This document shows, piece after piece, positions 7,632-16,727 of a DNA stretch of 36,748 nucleotides (position 1 is its first letter; each line of letters starts with the position of its first letter). The notes under the pieces are model-generated. The model ran no database searches. It was given only the letters and a program-made list of their open reading frames with translations, and was not told the origin of the DNA. The DNA is taken from the NCBI GenBank assembly GCA_937898415.1, contig CALDLA010000079.1:1-36748 (forward strand). The letters run 5' to 3'. A program made the translations under genes and the position numbers. This DNA comes from an uncultured Prevotellaceae bacterium. GTDB taxonomy: Bacteria; Bacteroidota; Bacteroidia; Bacteroidales; Bacteroidaceae.

Positions 7632-10600
7632 TTAATTTCTTATATAATTATCAATATCTAACAAATGGCTCTTTTCCAGAGAATATTTATTTAAATTCTT
7701 TATTTTCTCACTAATATAACCTGCATTTATCAAGAACACTTCGCTTGCATAATTCAGATAATTAGAATCGTTGTGCAAGTCATCCTCCAGAAAGAACAGT
7801 GTTGTTATCATTTCTTTGTAACTTTTACCTGAAGAATGCATTTCCAACGAACGGTTAAAGAAGTCGATGGCATTTCCTGTTAAATAGGTACTTGTCAGGT
7901 AATTGTTATTATGAGGACATACCTTTTCATAAAGAGTCTCCACCTTTGATTTTCCTTCTTTATTATATTTTTTCCATGAATCGAGAATAGATAATAAGTT
8001 ACCACATGCCCTTAACGGATCATCAAGGTTTTTATTGAAAATAGAACATCTATTTTTAAGGTCGTAGAGAAAACTATCTTTTTCCGTAGCCTCTGTAAAC
8101 TCGAAAATCTCCCGCATACAGATTAGCAGGTGATTCCAGTTAAATGTTATTTCAAAAATTTCACCAATAAATGCATTGTTATACAATGTGGTACTATATA
8201 ACGGAGCTATTAATTCCGTAATTCGATTCAGACAGAAAAGACTGTCTTTTATGAGATAATCCAACAAACAGAATCTCTTGTCATATACATCGTTAACATC
8301 ATCAAGTATACCCCAGTTCAGTTGACATAGCATGGAATCTATATCTGCATTATAATAGTAGTCAGCAATATAATTTATCGTGTCAGCCAGACTATGATTA
8401 TCATCTTTTATAGAATCATATAATTTAGGAATGATTCTTGATAAAATATCCTCGTTCACTAATACTTTAAAATATAAGTTCTGGATGTTCTGGGTTAATG
8501 TTGCTACCAACTTATCCTGTCCCAATTGGCGAGAATTGAGGACATGCCGTAAAACACTGTTTCGTATATAAATATCACCCAAGAGGCAAAGGCTATAATA
8601 TTTATAAATAGCCACTTCTATCTCTGGATATGAACTTAAGTATTGGAGATTGATTTGATCAATCTGTTTTTTTGCTAACTCATGTTTGATTGTATCTATC
8701 TCAGCACAGTTTATATTGTCATAATGCCAGTAAGTACAATTGATTGCCTGTTTGGTAAGTTCCTTGCAGAAATTGATTGTTTCATCGGGTATCTGTTTCT
8801 GAGGGTAAGCCTGATAAAACACATATATTGCGTCCAACATCTGTACATAAATATTATAGGCAGATTTATGGTCTGTTAATAGTTCATATGTCTTTGCCGC
8901 AGCCAAATAATATAATTGAGACTTGTTGAACAGAATTGCTTTATCTATTGCTGGGGCTTTTGTTTTCTCATCGTATTCCTCCTTTCGGGAGAAAAAATGT
9001 TCATTCATATATTGAAAGAATGGAGCCATAGAATCATTATTTTCAACTCCTGCACATCCATACTGTGTATTTCCTAAACCTACTAAGGCATTTGCCATTG
9101 CCATCATGAACAGATTACCTTTTATCGTAATCTCCATCTGTCTTTTTTCATCATAGAGTATTTTCAACAACTCTAAGACATCGTTAGTAGAGCCACTTAG
9201 CGTTTTCAATTCTTTCAGACATTTATTGATACTGATTCTATAATATAGACATGCGCAACAAGGAGAGGCTTTTTTCTTGTGTTCACATTGTTGACATTCC
9301 TTTATGATATCATCACAATCCATGTATCCTATATAATCTTTCGCATCTGAGATCCATTTCTTCTCATTACATCCTTTAAAATATAGGATGTCTCCAAGCT
9401 TTGTAAAGAAATCAATAATTGAGAGTGGTCTGATTTCGTCATCAGCAATAGTATATATTTGCTCAAATTCTTTATATAGCAGAATCATATCTTTATCTCT
9501 GATTCCACCTAGATCCATTTTTTCTAGAACAGCAATCTTTGCCAGTATTCCTAAGTACATTATACGTATATTGGAAAAAAAAGATGAATTACTCTTCAGG
9601 ACGCCTATGATGTCTGTTGTCTGATATATTTTTCTGCCAAAGAATTTTGCATCTTTTGCCATGTTTAGGATTTCCTCTATCAATTTTTCATAGGTGACAT
9701 AAGCTGTATCAAATGTTTTTCTTTTTTCATACGCTAAACCAAGCTTTAGTGATACTCGAATCAGAAAAAGTATATGACTGAAGTCTTTTGTGGAATTTTT
9801 TTCTTCTTCATCTTTCTGTCTGTGGATTGCCTTTCTCGCCTCATTGAATTCAAAAATCGCTTGTTCATAATTCTCCTCCAACATATAAATATCTCCAAGC
9901 ATGTGTCGTACACTTGCTACTGCAGGAGACTCGTAATAAACATTTGTATAATGTTCCAGTTGCTGATTATACAATTTCTTTATTGACAAGAGTTCATCAT
10001 GTGAAAAATTAAAGAGGTAAGAGGTTTCTTCTGCCGTTTTAGAGAAAAAAGTAATCTCTTCTGAAAGTCGAAGCGGAAATTTGAACTTATACAAATTGAT
10101 AACGGCTTCGTCAATATGCGTCTGATTCAAGAACTGCAATATTCCTCCAATAAAATCCCGAAGTTCAGGTGTTTTGTTAATATCAAGTAATTCTGGCATA
10201 TACTCCAGATTCCTCAGCGAGAAGCCTGATTTGTGAAATTTGTACAAGTTGGAAATCATGAATGAGGTCGATACCAGTAGTTTATCATTATAAATGCTGG
10301 ATTTTGCTATCAGATTTTTAATCATTGGATAGATGATATAGTTTATAAACTCTATCTTATGAATACTCCGTTCATCAAAATAAAGGTACCACTGGCAATT
10401 CTCATCAGTATTGATTCCTAACGTTATTTCTTTAATTCTTGTGTTCCAGTTGACTTCACCATTTTCTTCGTATTTTTCTTTTATACGCTCTTGGCTCCTT
10501 ATGTATTTTTCCATATAAATAGCTAGTTTTTTGGGAGAGCCATTGCTCATATAGAATAGATAAGTAAGGAAATGACGTATAAAAATAATCCTTCTTTCTA

Positions 10601-11939
10601 ACTTTTTTTCATATCTGTCTTTTTGAAATTCGTCCCATCTTATTAAGTAATAATTTGAGTAGTCATACAAATCTTTACGTTGTTCCTTTTCCCGTCCTTT
10701 CTTTAATAAAGCGTGGCACAAGAATTCCTCTATCAATGAATCAGCGCCCTTGCTGTTTCCTGCTTTCCTGAAAAAACTGCTAACATTGATTTGCCCATTA
10801 AATATACTATGGAGATTAAACTCTCGGTTAGATATGTCTGCGAGACTTGCTTCGTACATATCATATCCTGTGATAAATATGAATTTGGCTTCTGAACTTG
10901 AAATAAAATACTTCATATTAGCAAGCAAACCCGCTAAGGCTTTTTGTCTACTACGGTATGTGGAATTACCGTTTACTACATTTGTTGAGTCGTATTCTGG
11001 TACAATTTGTTTTTCGTTATCCTCTGGCGAAACTTTATCCAGTTCGTCTATGACAAAGATAAAGCGAAATTTGGCAAATGGCAATTTCTTTATCAGAGAT
11101 AGTTGATTAACCAACAAATCCTGTATCTCTGGAGTGTGCGCTATTGGATAAATTCTTTTCTTGCCGGAAACGTTTTTATATCCAAAACCTACAGATAAAT
11201 CATCTTCGTCCAAATTGACTTTATATCCTGCTTTAGCATTAAATTCGTTTCTTTTGGTCAATGTTGTTTCACTGTCTATACGTTCTTCCAAATAATCAAA
11301 CATCTTCTTGATTTGCCAGACAGTAATGAACTTTGAACAGTTTGTTAGCTTCCATATTCCATTACAAATCTGGTTAGTATATATGAACACAAAAAAGAAT
11401 AAACATGATACTCCCGCATATAAGCCCCATAAGTCTCCCCATAAAGTGAGCCATAGAAAAAACACAAATGAAATAAAGGAAATGAATTGGAATATGAAAA
11501 CATTTAGTCTACTTTTTAGATTTTCTTTCAAACGCGTTTTCTTCTCAAATTCGGCTGAAAGCAATTTGCAAATAATATAAAGTAATTCCTTACTTGTCAA
11601 CAGATCATTACCGACATTAATAGATATAGGTACATAATAGCAGCCACTCTTTTTCTTGGTTTTATACATCATATCCTGAATGGCCTTATGCACGAATGAA
11701 CTTTTGCCCATACCCCTGAAACCTGTAATCAAATAAGCTCCGGAATATTTTTTCGTTGTATCCTTTTTCTCTTCAAGCCATGCCTGTAGTTTTTTTATAA
11801 TGCTTTCTCTTCCTATAAAGTCATCCAAGTCATCATGTTCATCATTGTTGTTATTTGTATGATGAAATTCCCTAAATCCCAATAATGGGATAATTATCTC
11901 ACGCATCTGAGAATCATAGGCACTATTATATTTATACAT
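7632..11939 (-). CDS. Giant KAP/STAND-like P-loop NTPase with membrane insertion and helical repeats
   Basis: This 1435-aa protein has a Walker A motif at 73-81 (GFRGMGKSS) and a Walker B at about 293-302 (FIFVIDELDK). Between them two membrane helices (about 145-165 and 170-190) interrupt the NTPase domain, the hallmark of KAP-type P-loop NTPases. A sensor-like KFIFITGYDMYEASL segment follows. The C-terminal 800 residues are helical with TPR-like units (for example VRHMLGDIYMLEENYEQAIF), as in STAND-type sensors. Near residue 880 is a Cys cluster (CQQCEHKKKASPCCACL) that may bind zinc. Such proteins hold nucleotide and switch state when the repeats meet a ligand; here the membrane helices place the switch at the inner membrane. 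It sits between a phospholipase/lipoprotein pair and a DUF262/HEPN pair. The P-loop identity is firm; KAP versus generic STAND is less so. Confidence 0.82.
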   Translation of the reverse strand: MYKYNSAYDSQMREIIIPLLGFREFHHTNNNNDEHDDLDDFIGRESIIKKLQAWLEEKKDTTKKYSGAYLITGFRGMGKSSFVHKAIQDMMYKTKKKSGCYYVPISINVGNDLLTSKELLYIICKLLSAEFEKKTRLKENLKSRLNVFIFQFISFISFVFFLWLTLWGDLWGLYAGVSCLFFFVFIYTNQICNGIWKLTNCSKFITVWQIKKMFDYLEERIDSETTLTKRNEFNAKAGYKVNLDEDDLSVGFGYKNVSGKKRIYPIAHTPEIQDLLVNQLSLIKKLPFAKFRFIFVIDELDKVSPEDNEKQIVPEYDSTNVVNGNSTYRSRQKALAGLLANMKYFISSSEAKFIFITGYDMYEASLADISNREFNLHSIFNGQINVSSFFRKAGNSKGADSLIEEFLCHALLKKGREKEQRKDLYDYSNYYLIRWDEFQKDRYEKKLERRIIFIRHFLTYLFYMSNGSPKKLAIYMEKYIRSQERIKEKYEENGEVNWNTRIKEITLGINTDENCQWYLYFDERSIHKIEFINYIIYPMIKNLIAKSSIYNDKLLVSTSFMISNLYKFHKSGFSLRNLEYMPELLDINKTPELRDFIGGILQFLNQTHIDEAVINLYKFKFPLRLSEEITFFSKTAEETSYLFNFSHDELLSIKKLYNQQLEHYTNVYYESPAVASVRHMLGDIYMLEENYEQAIFEFNEARKAIHRQKDEEEKNSTKDFSHILFLIRVSLKLGLAYEKRKTFDTAYVTYEKLIEEILNMAKDAKFFGRKIYQTTDIIGVLKSNSSFFSNIRIMYLGILAKIAVLEKMDLGGIRDKDMILLYKEFEQIYTIADDEIRPLSIIDFFTKLGDILYFKGCNEKKWISDAKDYIGYMDCDDIIKECQQCEHKKKASPCCACLYYRISINKCLKELKTLSGSTNDVLELLKILYDEKRQMEITIKGNLFMMAMANALVGLGNTQYGCAGVENNDSMAPFFQYMNEHFFSRKEEYDEKTKAPAIDKAILFNKSQLYYLAAAKTYELLTDHKSAYNIYVQMLDAIYVFYQAYPQKQIPDETINFCKELTKQAINCTYWHYDNINCAEIDTIKHELAKKQIDQINLQYLSSYPEIEVAIYKYYSLCLLGDIYIRNSVLRHVLNSRQLGQDKLVATLTQNIQNLYFKVLVNEDILSRIIPKLYDSIKDDNHSLADTINYIADYYYNADIDSMLCQLNWGILDDVNDVYDKRFCLLDYLIKDSLFCLNRITELIAPLYSTTLYNNAFIGEIFEITFNWNHLLICMREIFEFTEATEKDSFLYDLKNRCSIFNKNLDDPLRACGNLLSILDSWKKYNKEGKSKVETLYEKVCPHNNNYLTSTYLTGNAIDFFNRSLEMHSSGKSYKEMITTLFFLEDDLHNDSNYLNYASEVFLINAGYISEKIKNLNKYSLEKSHLLDIDNYIRN

Positions 11940-11975
11940 ATTATTATTCTTTTTCTTGTTGGCAAATTACATTTC

Positions 11976-12422
11976 TTATCTCGGAGCTTCTTCCCAAAAT
12001 GGGTCTCTATGGTATCTTTGGAAGAATCTGAACATAATTTGTTCTCCTTTCTTCTCGGATTGGATGGAGGTATGCTTAATATTGCCATTTGCATCATAGA
12101 TGACGACAATATTCTTTGTATAACCGCCAGATTCATATATGGTCGCATTTCTGCCCAGGGCATTGGCCTTCTTACGGTTATCGTGAAGTATGGCATCCAT
12201 AATAGGCATATCTTTTACACTATCAATTATATTCAGCAGTGTGCATAAAGAATCGTAAGGATCATATACACTATCAAGTACCCCCAATTTTACATGCTCT
12301 GCATATTCTGGAGGATATGCTTGCTTCAGGTATTCCACAAGCCGATCTTCATCCGTCTTTCTACAAGCCCAGACAGTTGATAGTAAGATTAGCAATAGAC
12401 ACAAAAACATAACTCTCCTCAT
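11976..12422 (-). CDS. Lipoprotein, paralogue of the one in the peptide-export operon
   Basis: A 148-aa lipoprotein: hydrophobic signal with the lipobox TVWAC and lipidated C20, then about 128 residues. It is clearly related to the product of 32257-32712. Both have LDSxYDP at about residues 50-57, a DN-x-K-x2-NA-x-GR block, and VIYDxNGNIxHTSxQ near the end, and both place the lipid Cys at residue 20. It starts 2 bases after the patatin gene and ends 36 bases before the NTPase gene, so it is co-transcribed and probably stoichiometric with the phospholipase. A role as inhibitor, immunity or membrane tether is possible; no function is known to me. Confidence 0.78.
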   Translation of the reverse strand: MRRVMFLCLLLILLSTVWACRKTDEDRLVEYLKQAYPPEYAEHVKLGVLDSVYDPYDSLCTLLNIIDSVKDMPIMDAILHDNRKKANALGRNATIYESGGYTKNIVVIYDANGNIKHTSIQSEKKGEQIMFRFFQRYHRDPFWEEAPR

Positions 12423-12424
12423 AT

Positions 12425-14023
12425 TTACTTTTTATACTTAGAAACCATCCATAATGGGTCTTCCTGAAATTTCTTCCACGAATCTTGCAGCTGTTTTTTA
12501 CATGCAATAATCAATTGATGGTTTTCATTCAAATTGTCTTTTTTCTTTTGTATCTTATCAATGTAATCCAATAGATTATAACAAATTGTGTACTGACCTG
12601 CAGCAAGAATTGCTTCTGGGATGCCCTTCTCTTTGTCTCTTTCCGTAAACCAAAGCGTTGTTCCCATATTTGCTGCTTTATAACTATTTTCTTGTATAGC
12701 CATTGATGGCTTGAGGTAATCCGGTAAGGTGCCATTCTTGAATCTTGAGGCCCATTTCTCCCCAGCCCTGAGTTCATAAATAGTATTGGTTACCAAGCGA
12801 TTCAGCCAGTCCTTGTCGTTATACAGAGTTGCATAAGCCATTCTGCGGATTCTTTTCAAAAAGACTGATGAACTCATCATAATGACAGACTTGGCACGAT
12901 TCATTAGCAAGGACTCAATATCGCCAAAAGACAAGTGGTTAATAAATGATGCATTCTTCCCAATAATCGTATTTGAAAGCAATCCTACAATTTTATTATT
13001 GATCAAATGGAGCGCAACATTTGCAACGGTTACCATTCCCCAGATAACAGCTATGGCTCCGATTATATAATGGTTGTTAGCAAAGAAAGCGACAATCAGT
13101 AAAAGCGAAATAACGAATTCGGCAAACAGGGCATATTGCCGCAATTTTGCAATTGTCCATCCTCCGATGCTCTTTGGCAACTTTTGTTGGCAAGGAGAAT
13201 AACCGTTCATGTTCGAACTTGACACATCAGATACGATTATTAGTTCTAAAGCTTTATCTTTTCTTCCTTTATCACATTTTCGCATACGCTCTTCTGCTAA
13301 TAGGATTGGTTCTATTCCCTGGTTATCCACGACTCCCCCATCCATAATTCCAAAACTATCTTTCTTTGCAGCAATTTCATTTTGACATACTTTGAAGTCA
13401 TCAGGAAACATCATTGGTTCAAATCCACTTGGGAAACAAGAAGAACAAGCAAGTGCCTCGCCCAATGTAACATATTGCGCAATATCTCGTCTTAACCTGT
13501 GATTACTATTTCCAAATACTCCGTATGTAGATTTTGTATCATCAATTATGCGCCCCTCTGTAACCTGAAAACGGAACGGCAGCCCATTTTCAAAATCTGT
13601 TGCGTTAGCCGAGAAATGTTTGATTGGTATATCATTGATACAATCCATCAGATCGCCCATAACAGAGTGATTGAACAATTTGGCATCATAAATGCTTGCC
13701 ATGATTTTGATTAATGATGCCCCATAGCCTGTCCGTCCCTTTTCTATGTTTGCAAATGCATCCTCAATCAAATCCTCATTATATAGAAAGTCGAACAACT
13801 CATGCACCATAGTAATAATATCTTGCTTCTGGGCCAGTGCAAGCATATACTTTAGTCCAGTAATAGTCCCTCCAGAGACGGTTGACATTACTGAAACACA
13901 ATCCAACAATGATTTTCCATCATCGATATGAATCGTGTTCAGGAATGAAAGTGTACCCAAATGGAATGTGGCAGCCCTGTAACCACCTCCAGAAAAAGAC
14001 ATTCCAATATTTAGTTTTGCCAT
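12425..14023 (-). CDS. Patatin-like phospholipase with two membrane helices
   Basis: This 532-aa protein opens with the patatin oxyanion-hole motif (FSGGGYRAA, G12-G14). The nucleophile is probably S50 in STVSGGT, where the usual GxSxG is relaxed to TVSGG, and the catalytic Asp is D228 in DGGVVDNQG. The Ser-Asp dyad hydrolyses membrane phospholipids. Two hydrophobic helices at about 298-315 and 319-341 are not part of the basic patatin fold and would hold the enzyme in the membrane. Patatin-type lipases serve as killing effectors in several defence systems such as CBASS CapV. It is the first gene of the operon, with a TATCTTTG -7 box upstream on the minus strand. Family assignment is strong. 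Confidence 0.88.
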   Translation of the reverse strand: MAKLNIGMSFSGGGYRAATFHLGTLSFLNTIHIDDGKSLLDCVSVMSTVSGGTITGLKYMLALAQKQDIITMVHELFDFLYNEDLIEDAFANIEKGRTGYGASLIKIMASIYDAKLFNHSVMGDLMDCINDIPIKHFSANATDFENGLPFRFQVTEGRIIDDTKSTYGVFGNSNHRLRRDIAQYVTLGEALACSSCFPSGFEPMMFPDDFKVCQNEIAAKKDSFGIMDGGVVDNQGIEPILLAEERMRKCDKGRKDKALELIIVSDVSSSNMNGYSPCQQKLPKSIGGWTIAKLRQYALFAEFVISLLLIVAFFANNHYIIGAIAVIWGMVTVANVALHLINNKIVGLLSNTIIGKNASFINHLSFGDIESLLMNRAKSVIMMSSSVFLKRIRRMAYATLYNDKDWLNRLVTNTIYELRAGEKWASRFKNGTLPDYLKPSMAIQENSYKAANMGTTLWFTERDKEKGIPEAILAAGQYTICYNLLDYIDKIQKKKDNLNENHQLIIACKKQLQDSWKKFQEDPLWMVSKYKK

Positions 14024-14057
14024 ACGAAATATAATTTAAATACCAATCAGTATGATG

Positions 14058-14065
14058 CAAAGATA
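14058..14065 (-). promoter_or_regulatory. -7 box upstream of the patatin operon
   Basis: Read on the minus strand this is TATCTTTG, a consensus Bacteroidetes -7 element, 35 bases before the patatin start codon. The -33 element is not obvious: the nearest TTTG (14090-14093) is 24 bases away, a little too far. This would be the single clear promoter for the ten-gene minus-strand block. Confidence 0.5.
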
Positions 14066-14203
14066 CTAAATAGTATGTAAACTGGTGCACAAACATTCAG
14101 AAAAAATGCAAGATTTAATATTTTTTAAATGTTTGGCTGTAAATTTTGTCATATTCATCATATTTTATGAAAGAATGTCTCTATACATTATTATATATAT
14201 AGA

Positions 14204-14230
14204 AAGAGCCTCCTAATAAAGAAGACTCTT
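14204..14230 (-). terminator. Terminator after the first amylase gene
   Basis: On the minus strand the RNA pairs AAGAGUCUUCU with AGGAGGCUCUU (11 bp including two G-U pairs) around a UUAUU loop, followed by UUCUAUAUAUAUAA. It lies 11 bases past the amylase stop and would separate the carbohydrate genes from the patatin operon. Confidence 0.6.
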
Positions 14231-14240
14231 ATTCGTGATG

Positions 14241-15839
14241 TTATAGATTACTTTGAGGCGACCATATAGAAAAATAACGATTGGGGGCTGACAGCGTGGC
14301 TTGGCCGTCATTGCCGACAGTGATAGTCTCTTTGGGATTAAGGAGATTAACCAGCGTCTGGCCTGACCAGTCAGTGAAGCCGTCGGGACATACATTGAGG
14401 GTGATGCTGAGGGTGTCGGTGTCGTGGTTGTTGAGTACGATGATGGCACCGTCCCTATGGCCGTTTCCCTGACGGCGGGCAACGTATAAATGTTTGTCTG
14501 ATTCTGTTAAGACTGCCAACGTGCCTCCGAGATACTGGCGGCGGATGTCAATCAAATGACGAATATCCAACTGCAAGTCTGTAGATGCCGTGACTTCTAA
14601 TGACGGATTATCCACGTCGTGCTGGGTGACGGCATAGAAATGCGGATAGAACACACAGGGCGTACCCTCGTGGGTGAGGATATAGGCGTAGGCCAGTGCG
14701 TAATCCTTGACGAGCCATTTGTCATGCTCCTTGCCCGTGTCGTGGTTATCCACGAAGGTCTCTACATTATCAACGGGCAGGCCGAAGCCCCGTATCATCC
14801 CCGCATGAGCCAGGCGCGACATGTCAAACTCATCACCCGACTTATTACACATCTCGGTGAGCGTGAACTTCAGAGGGAAGTCGAAGGCATGAACATCGGC
14901 ACCGCCCTGAGCAACGCTATCCACCCATTCCTTGATATACCGTCCGTCTTCGGCCCAATACTCACCGACGATAAACGGCTGCTGGCCGTCCTGCAACGGC
15001 AATCCATTTACCCATCGGCTGACAAACTCAGGCTGCAAGCCCCGCACGAAGTCCAGACGGAAGCCATCAAAGCCAATCGTGCCCTTCAGCCATTTGCCCC
15101 AATCGCAGAGCCGCTGCTGCACTTCCTCGTTATACGTGTCGAGGTCGTTGCCGAAGAACTTGGTGCGTGGCCGCAGCACATCGTCGGCGAAGTCAGTCAG
15201 CGAGTCCGATGCCGACGACGGATGGAAGTGCTGATAGTGCCATTCGTAGTTTGGTTCGCCCTTACCCGTATGCTTCGGGAAGAAAAGATGTGTCCGCGTA
15301 TAAGCCGTGTCGTTCTTCCATTGGATGTCGCTCTCAGGGTACGGCTCATGAAGTCCCGCCCTGACATACGCCGTGACTGCGGGATTGGCCTCGAAGTTCT
15401 CATCCCCACCATAGAGATGATTCAGCACCACGTCTGAATAGACCTTGATACCCGCTTGGTGCATCGTGCCAATCATCTGCTCCAGTTCCGCACGGCTGCC
15501 GTAGCGCGTTTCCACCGTGCCCTTCTGCTCATAATTGCCGAGGTCATAATGGTCGTAGATGCCATAGCCACTGTCATAGATGCCCCAGTTTCCCTTTGCG
15601 GGAATGGGCGTCCACAGGCTGCTGATGCCAGCGGCCCTGAGTTCCGGCGCCAACGAAGAAAGGTGATTCCACCATGTGCCGTTCCTGGCCTGGTCATCCA
15701 CAGGCACATCCCAATAGAACGCCTGCATCATCACGTCGTCCAACGGCTGCAACGGCTCCTCCCTTTGCGTAGAGCAAGCGGCGAGAAAGCAAGCGGCAAC
15801 CACTACATTAACGTCTTTCCAAAATCTCAGATTCTTCAT
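14241..15839 (-). CDS. GH13 alpha-amylase lipoprotein
   Basis: A 532-aa secreted alpha-amylase that hydrolyses alpha-1,4-glucans at the cell surface. The signal ends in the lipobox FLAAC with C22 lipidated. The GH13 barrel shows the catalytic nucleophile D263 in GFDGFRLDF, the acid/base E293 in FIVGEYW and the transition-state D367 in FVDNHDT, plus DVVLNH (region I) near residue 136. A small beta-domain (GAIIVLNNHDTDTL onward) completes the enzyme. It starts 18 bases after the acetyltransferase gene, so the two probably form a bicistron. Composition is much higher in GC (35 of 60 bases in the line at 15001) than the second amylase (28 of 60 at 17521), suggesting separate histories for these paralogues. 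Confidence 0.93.
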   Translation of the reverse strand: MKNLRFWKDVNVVVAACFLAACSTQREEPLQPLDDVMMQAFYWDVPVDDQARNGTWWNHLSSLAPELRAAGISSLWTPIPAKGNWGIYDSGYGIYDHYDLGNYEQKGTVETRYGSRAELEQMIGTMHQAGIKVYSDVVLNHLYGGDENFEANPAVTAYVRAGLHEPYPESDIQWKNDTAYTRTHLFFPKHTGKGEPNYEWHYQHFHPSSASDSLTDFADDVLRPRTKFFGNDLDTYNEEVQQRLCDWGKWLKGTIGFDGFRLDFVRGLQPEFVSRWVNGLPLQDGQQPFIVGEYWAEDGRYIKEWVDSVAQGGADVHAFDFPLKFTLTEMCNKSGDEFDMSRLAHAGMIRGFGLPVDNVETFVDNHDTGKEHDKWLVKDYALAYAYILTHEGTPCVFYPHFYAVTQHDVDNPSLEVTASTDLQLDIRHLIDIRRQYLGGTLAVLTESDKHLYVARRQGNGHRDGAIIVLNNHDTDTLSITLNVCPDGFTDWSGQTLVNLLNPKETITVGNDGQATLSAPNRYFSIWSPQSNL

Positions 15840-15857
15840 ATTGGTTATACTTATTAG

Positions 15858-16649
15858 TCATTTACGATTCTTTTCCATCCATTCCACGGCAAAGTCCACC
15901 AGTTCCCGTTGGCGTATCAGTCGCAGGGTGGCATGACCAAGCCGTACCTTTGCCACATGATGGGTTTGCTCGAAAGCCTTGCCTATCTGCTTGAAGTCCC
16001 TGCTATCGACATCAAGCGTCTCGTATGCTTTCCAGACCCGCTTGCCGCATTCGAAATCGGCACTATGGGCAATCGTGTTATGTTTACCTGGATAATTGGC
16101 ACGGGCCTCGGCCAGATGGAGTGAAGTCACTTTGTCGTAGCCTACGCCAATCAGCAGGATGTAGGCATCGAGTTCGTAGAGCCGTCCCATGGGTGATGTG
16201 TCGCCGTAAATATCCGAATGGTCGTGCTTCACGGTCAGGAAGGTCGCATGTTTGCCGTTGGCAGCAATGGAACGGGCTGGATGGTCACTGCGATAAGTCC
16301 AAATCCAGAGACGAAACATTTCGGCAACTGTGCCCATGCCGTCAGTCGGCGTGAGGCGTTTGTCGAATGGTGGCCAGTTGTCGCGGATAGCCTGCCAGTC
16401 GTCAGTACCTACTTCGTTGTGAACGCCTGCATCGGGGTCGAGGTTCTTCCAAGACTCGGTAGCCATCACGATAGTACCTTCGCGTGTGACGATTTCGAGT
16501 AAAGCCCGGATAATGGTCTGTGCCCCTCCGCATACATAGCCCAGACTGCTCAGCGAAGAATGAACCATCACCGTCATTCCCTGTTGCATTCCAAGTTTCT
16601 TGAATGCATCAAGCATATCTTGTTTTAAGATAAGTTTCTTATGCATCAT
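15858..16649 (-). CDS. AAC(3)-family N-acetyltransferase
   Basis: This 263-aa protein matches the aminoglycoside 3-N-acetyltransferase (AAC(3)/YokD) family along its length: VHSSLSSLGYVCGGAQTII at about 30-48, DHPARSIAANG near 142-152, and SPMGRLYELDAYILLIGVG with the following T-x2-H-x2-E at about 172-200. Members transfer acetyl from acetyl-CoA to a primary amine; many chromosomal members act on unknown substrates, so a resistance phenotype should not be assumed. It is located between two amylase genes, 34 bases downstream of a strong terminator, and shares the high GC of the amylase that follows it. No clear promoter is visible in the short gap. Confidence 0.88.
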   Translation of the reverse strand: MMHKKLILKQDMLDAFKKLGMQQGMTVMVHSSLSSLGYVCGGAQTIIRALLEIVTREGTIVMATESWKNLDPDAGVHNEVGTDDWQAIRDNWPPFDKRLTPTDGMGTVAEMFRLWIWTYRSDHPARSIAANGKHATFLTVKHDHSDIYGDTSPMGRLYELDAYILLIGVGYDKVTSLHLAEARANYPGKHNTIAHSADFECGKRVWKAYETLDVDSRDFKQIGKAFEQTHHVAKVRLGHATLRLIRQRELVDFAVEWMEKNRK

Positions 16650-16683
16650 TCTGCTACAGTTCTCTTATGCATACACCTAAAAA

Positions 16684-16716
16684 GTTATGGATATGGTGAA
16701 TCTCCATATCCATAAC
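16684..16716 (-). terminator. Strong terminator after the second amylase gene
   Basis: GTTATGGATATGG (16684-16696) and CCATATCCATAAC (16704-16716) pair perfectly over 13 bp around a 7-base loop. On the minus strand the stem is followed by TTTTTAGG, a good U-tract. It lies just past the amylase stop at 16728 and just before the acetyltransferase start at 16649. Confidence 0.8.
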
Positions 16717-16727
16717 GAAAAGCTGTT

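Noticed and set aside
14619..15437. Long plus-strand open frame (272 codons) opposite the first amylase
   Set aside because: The minus-strand GH13 gene has every catalytic motif; this frame is a by-product of its high GC and shows no recognisable domain.
15858..16649. Calling the AAC(3)-like gene a resistance determinant
   Set aside because: Family membership alone does not show aminoglycoside activity and the context is carbohydrate use.
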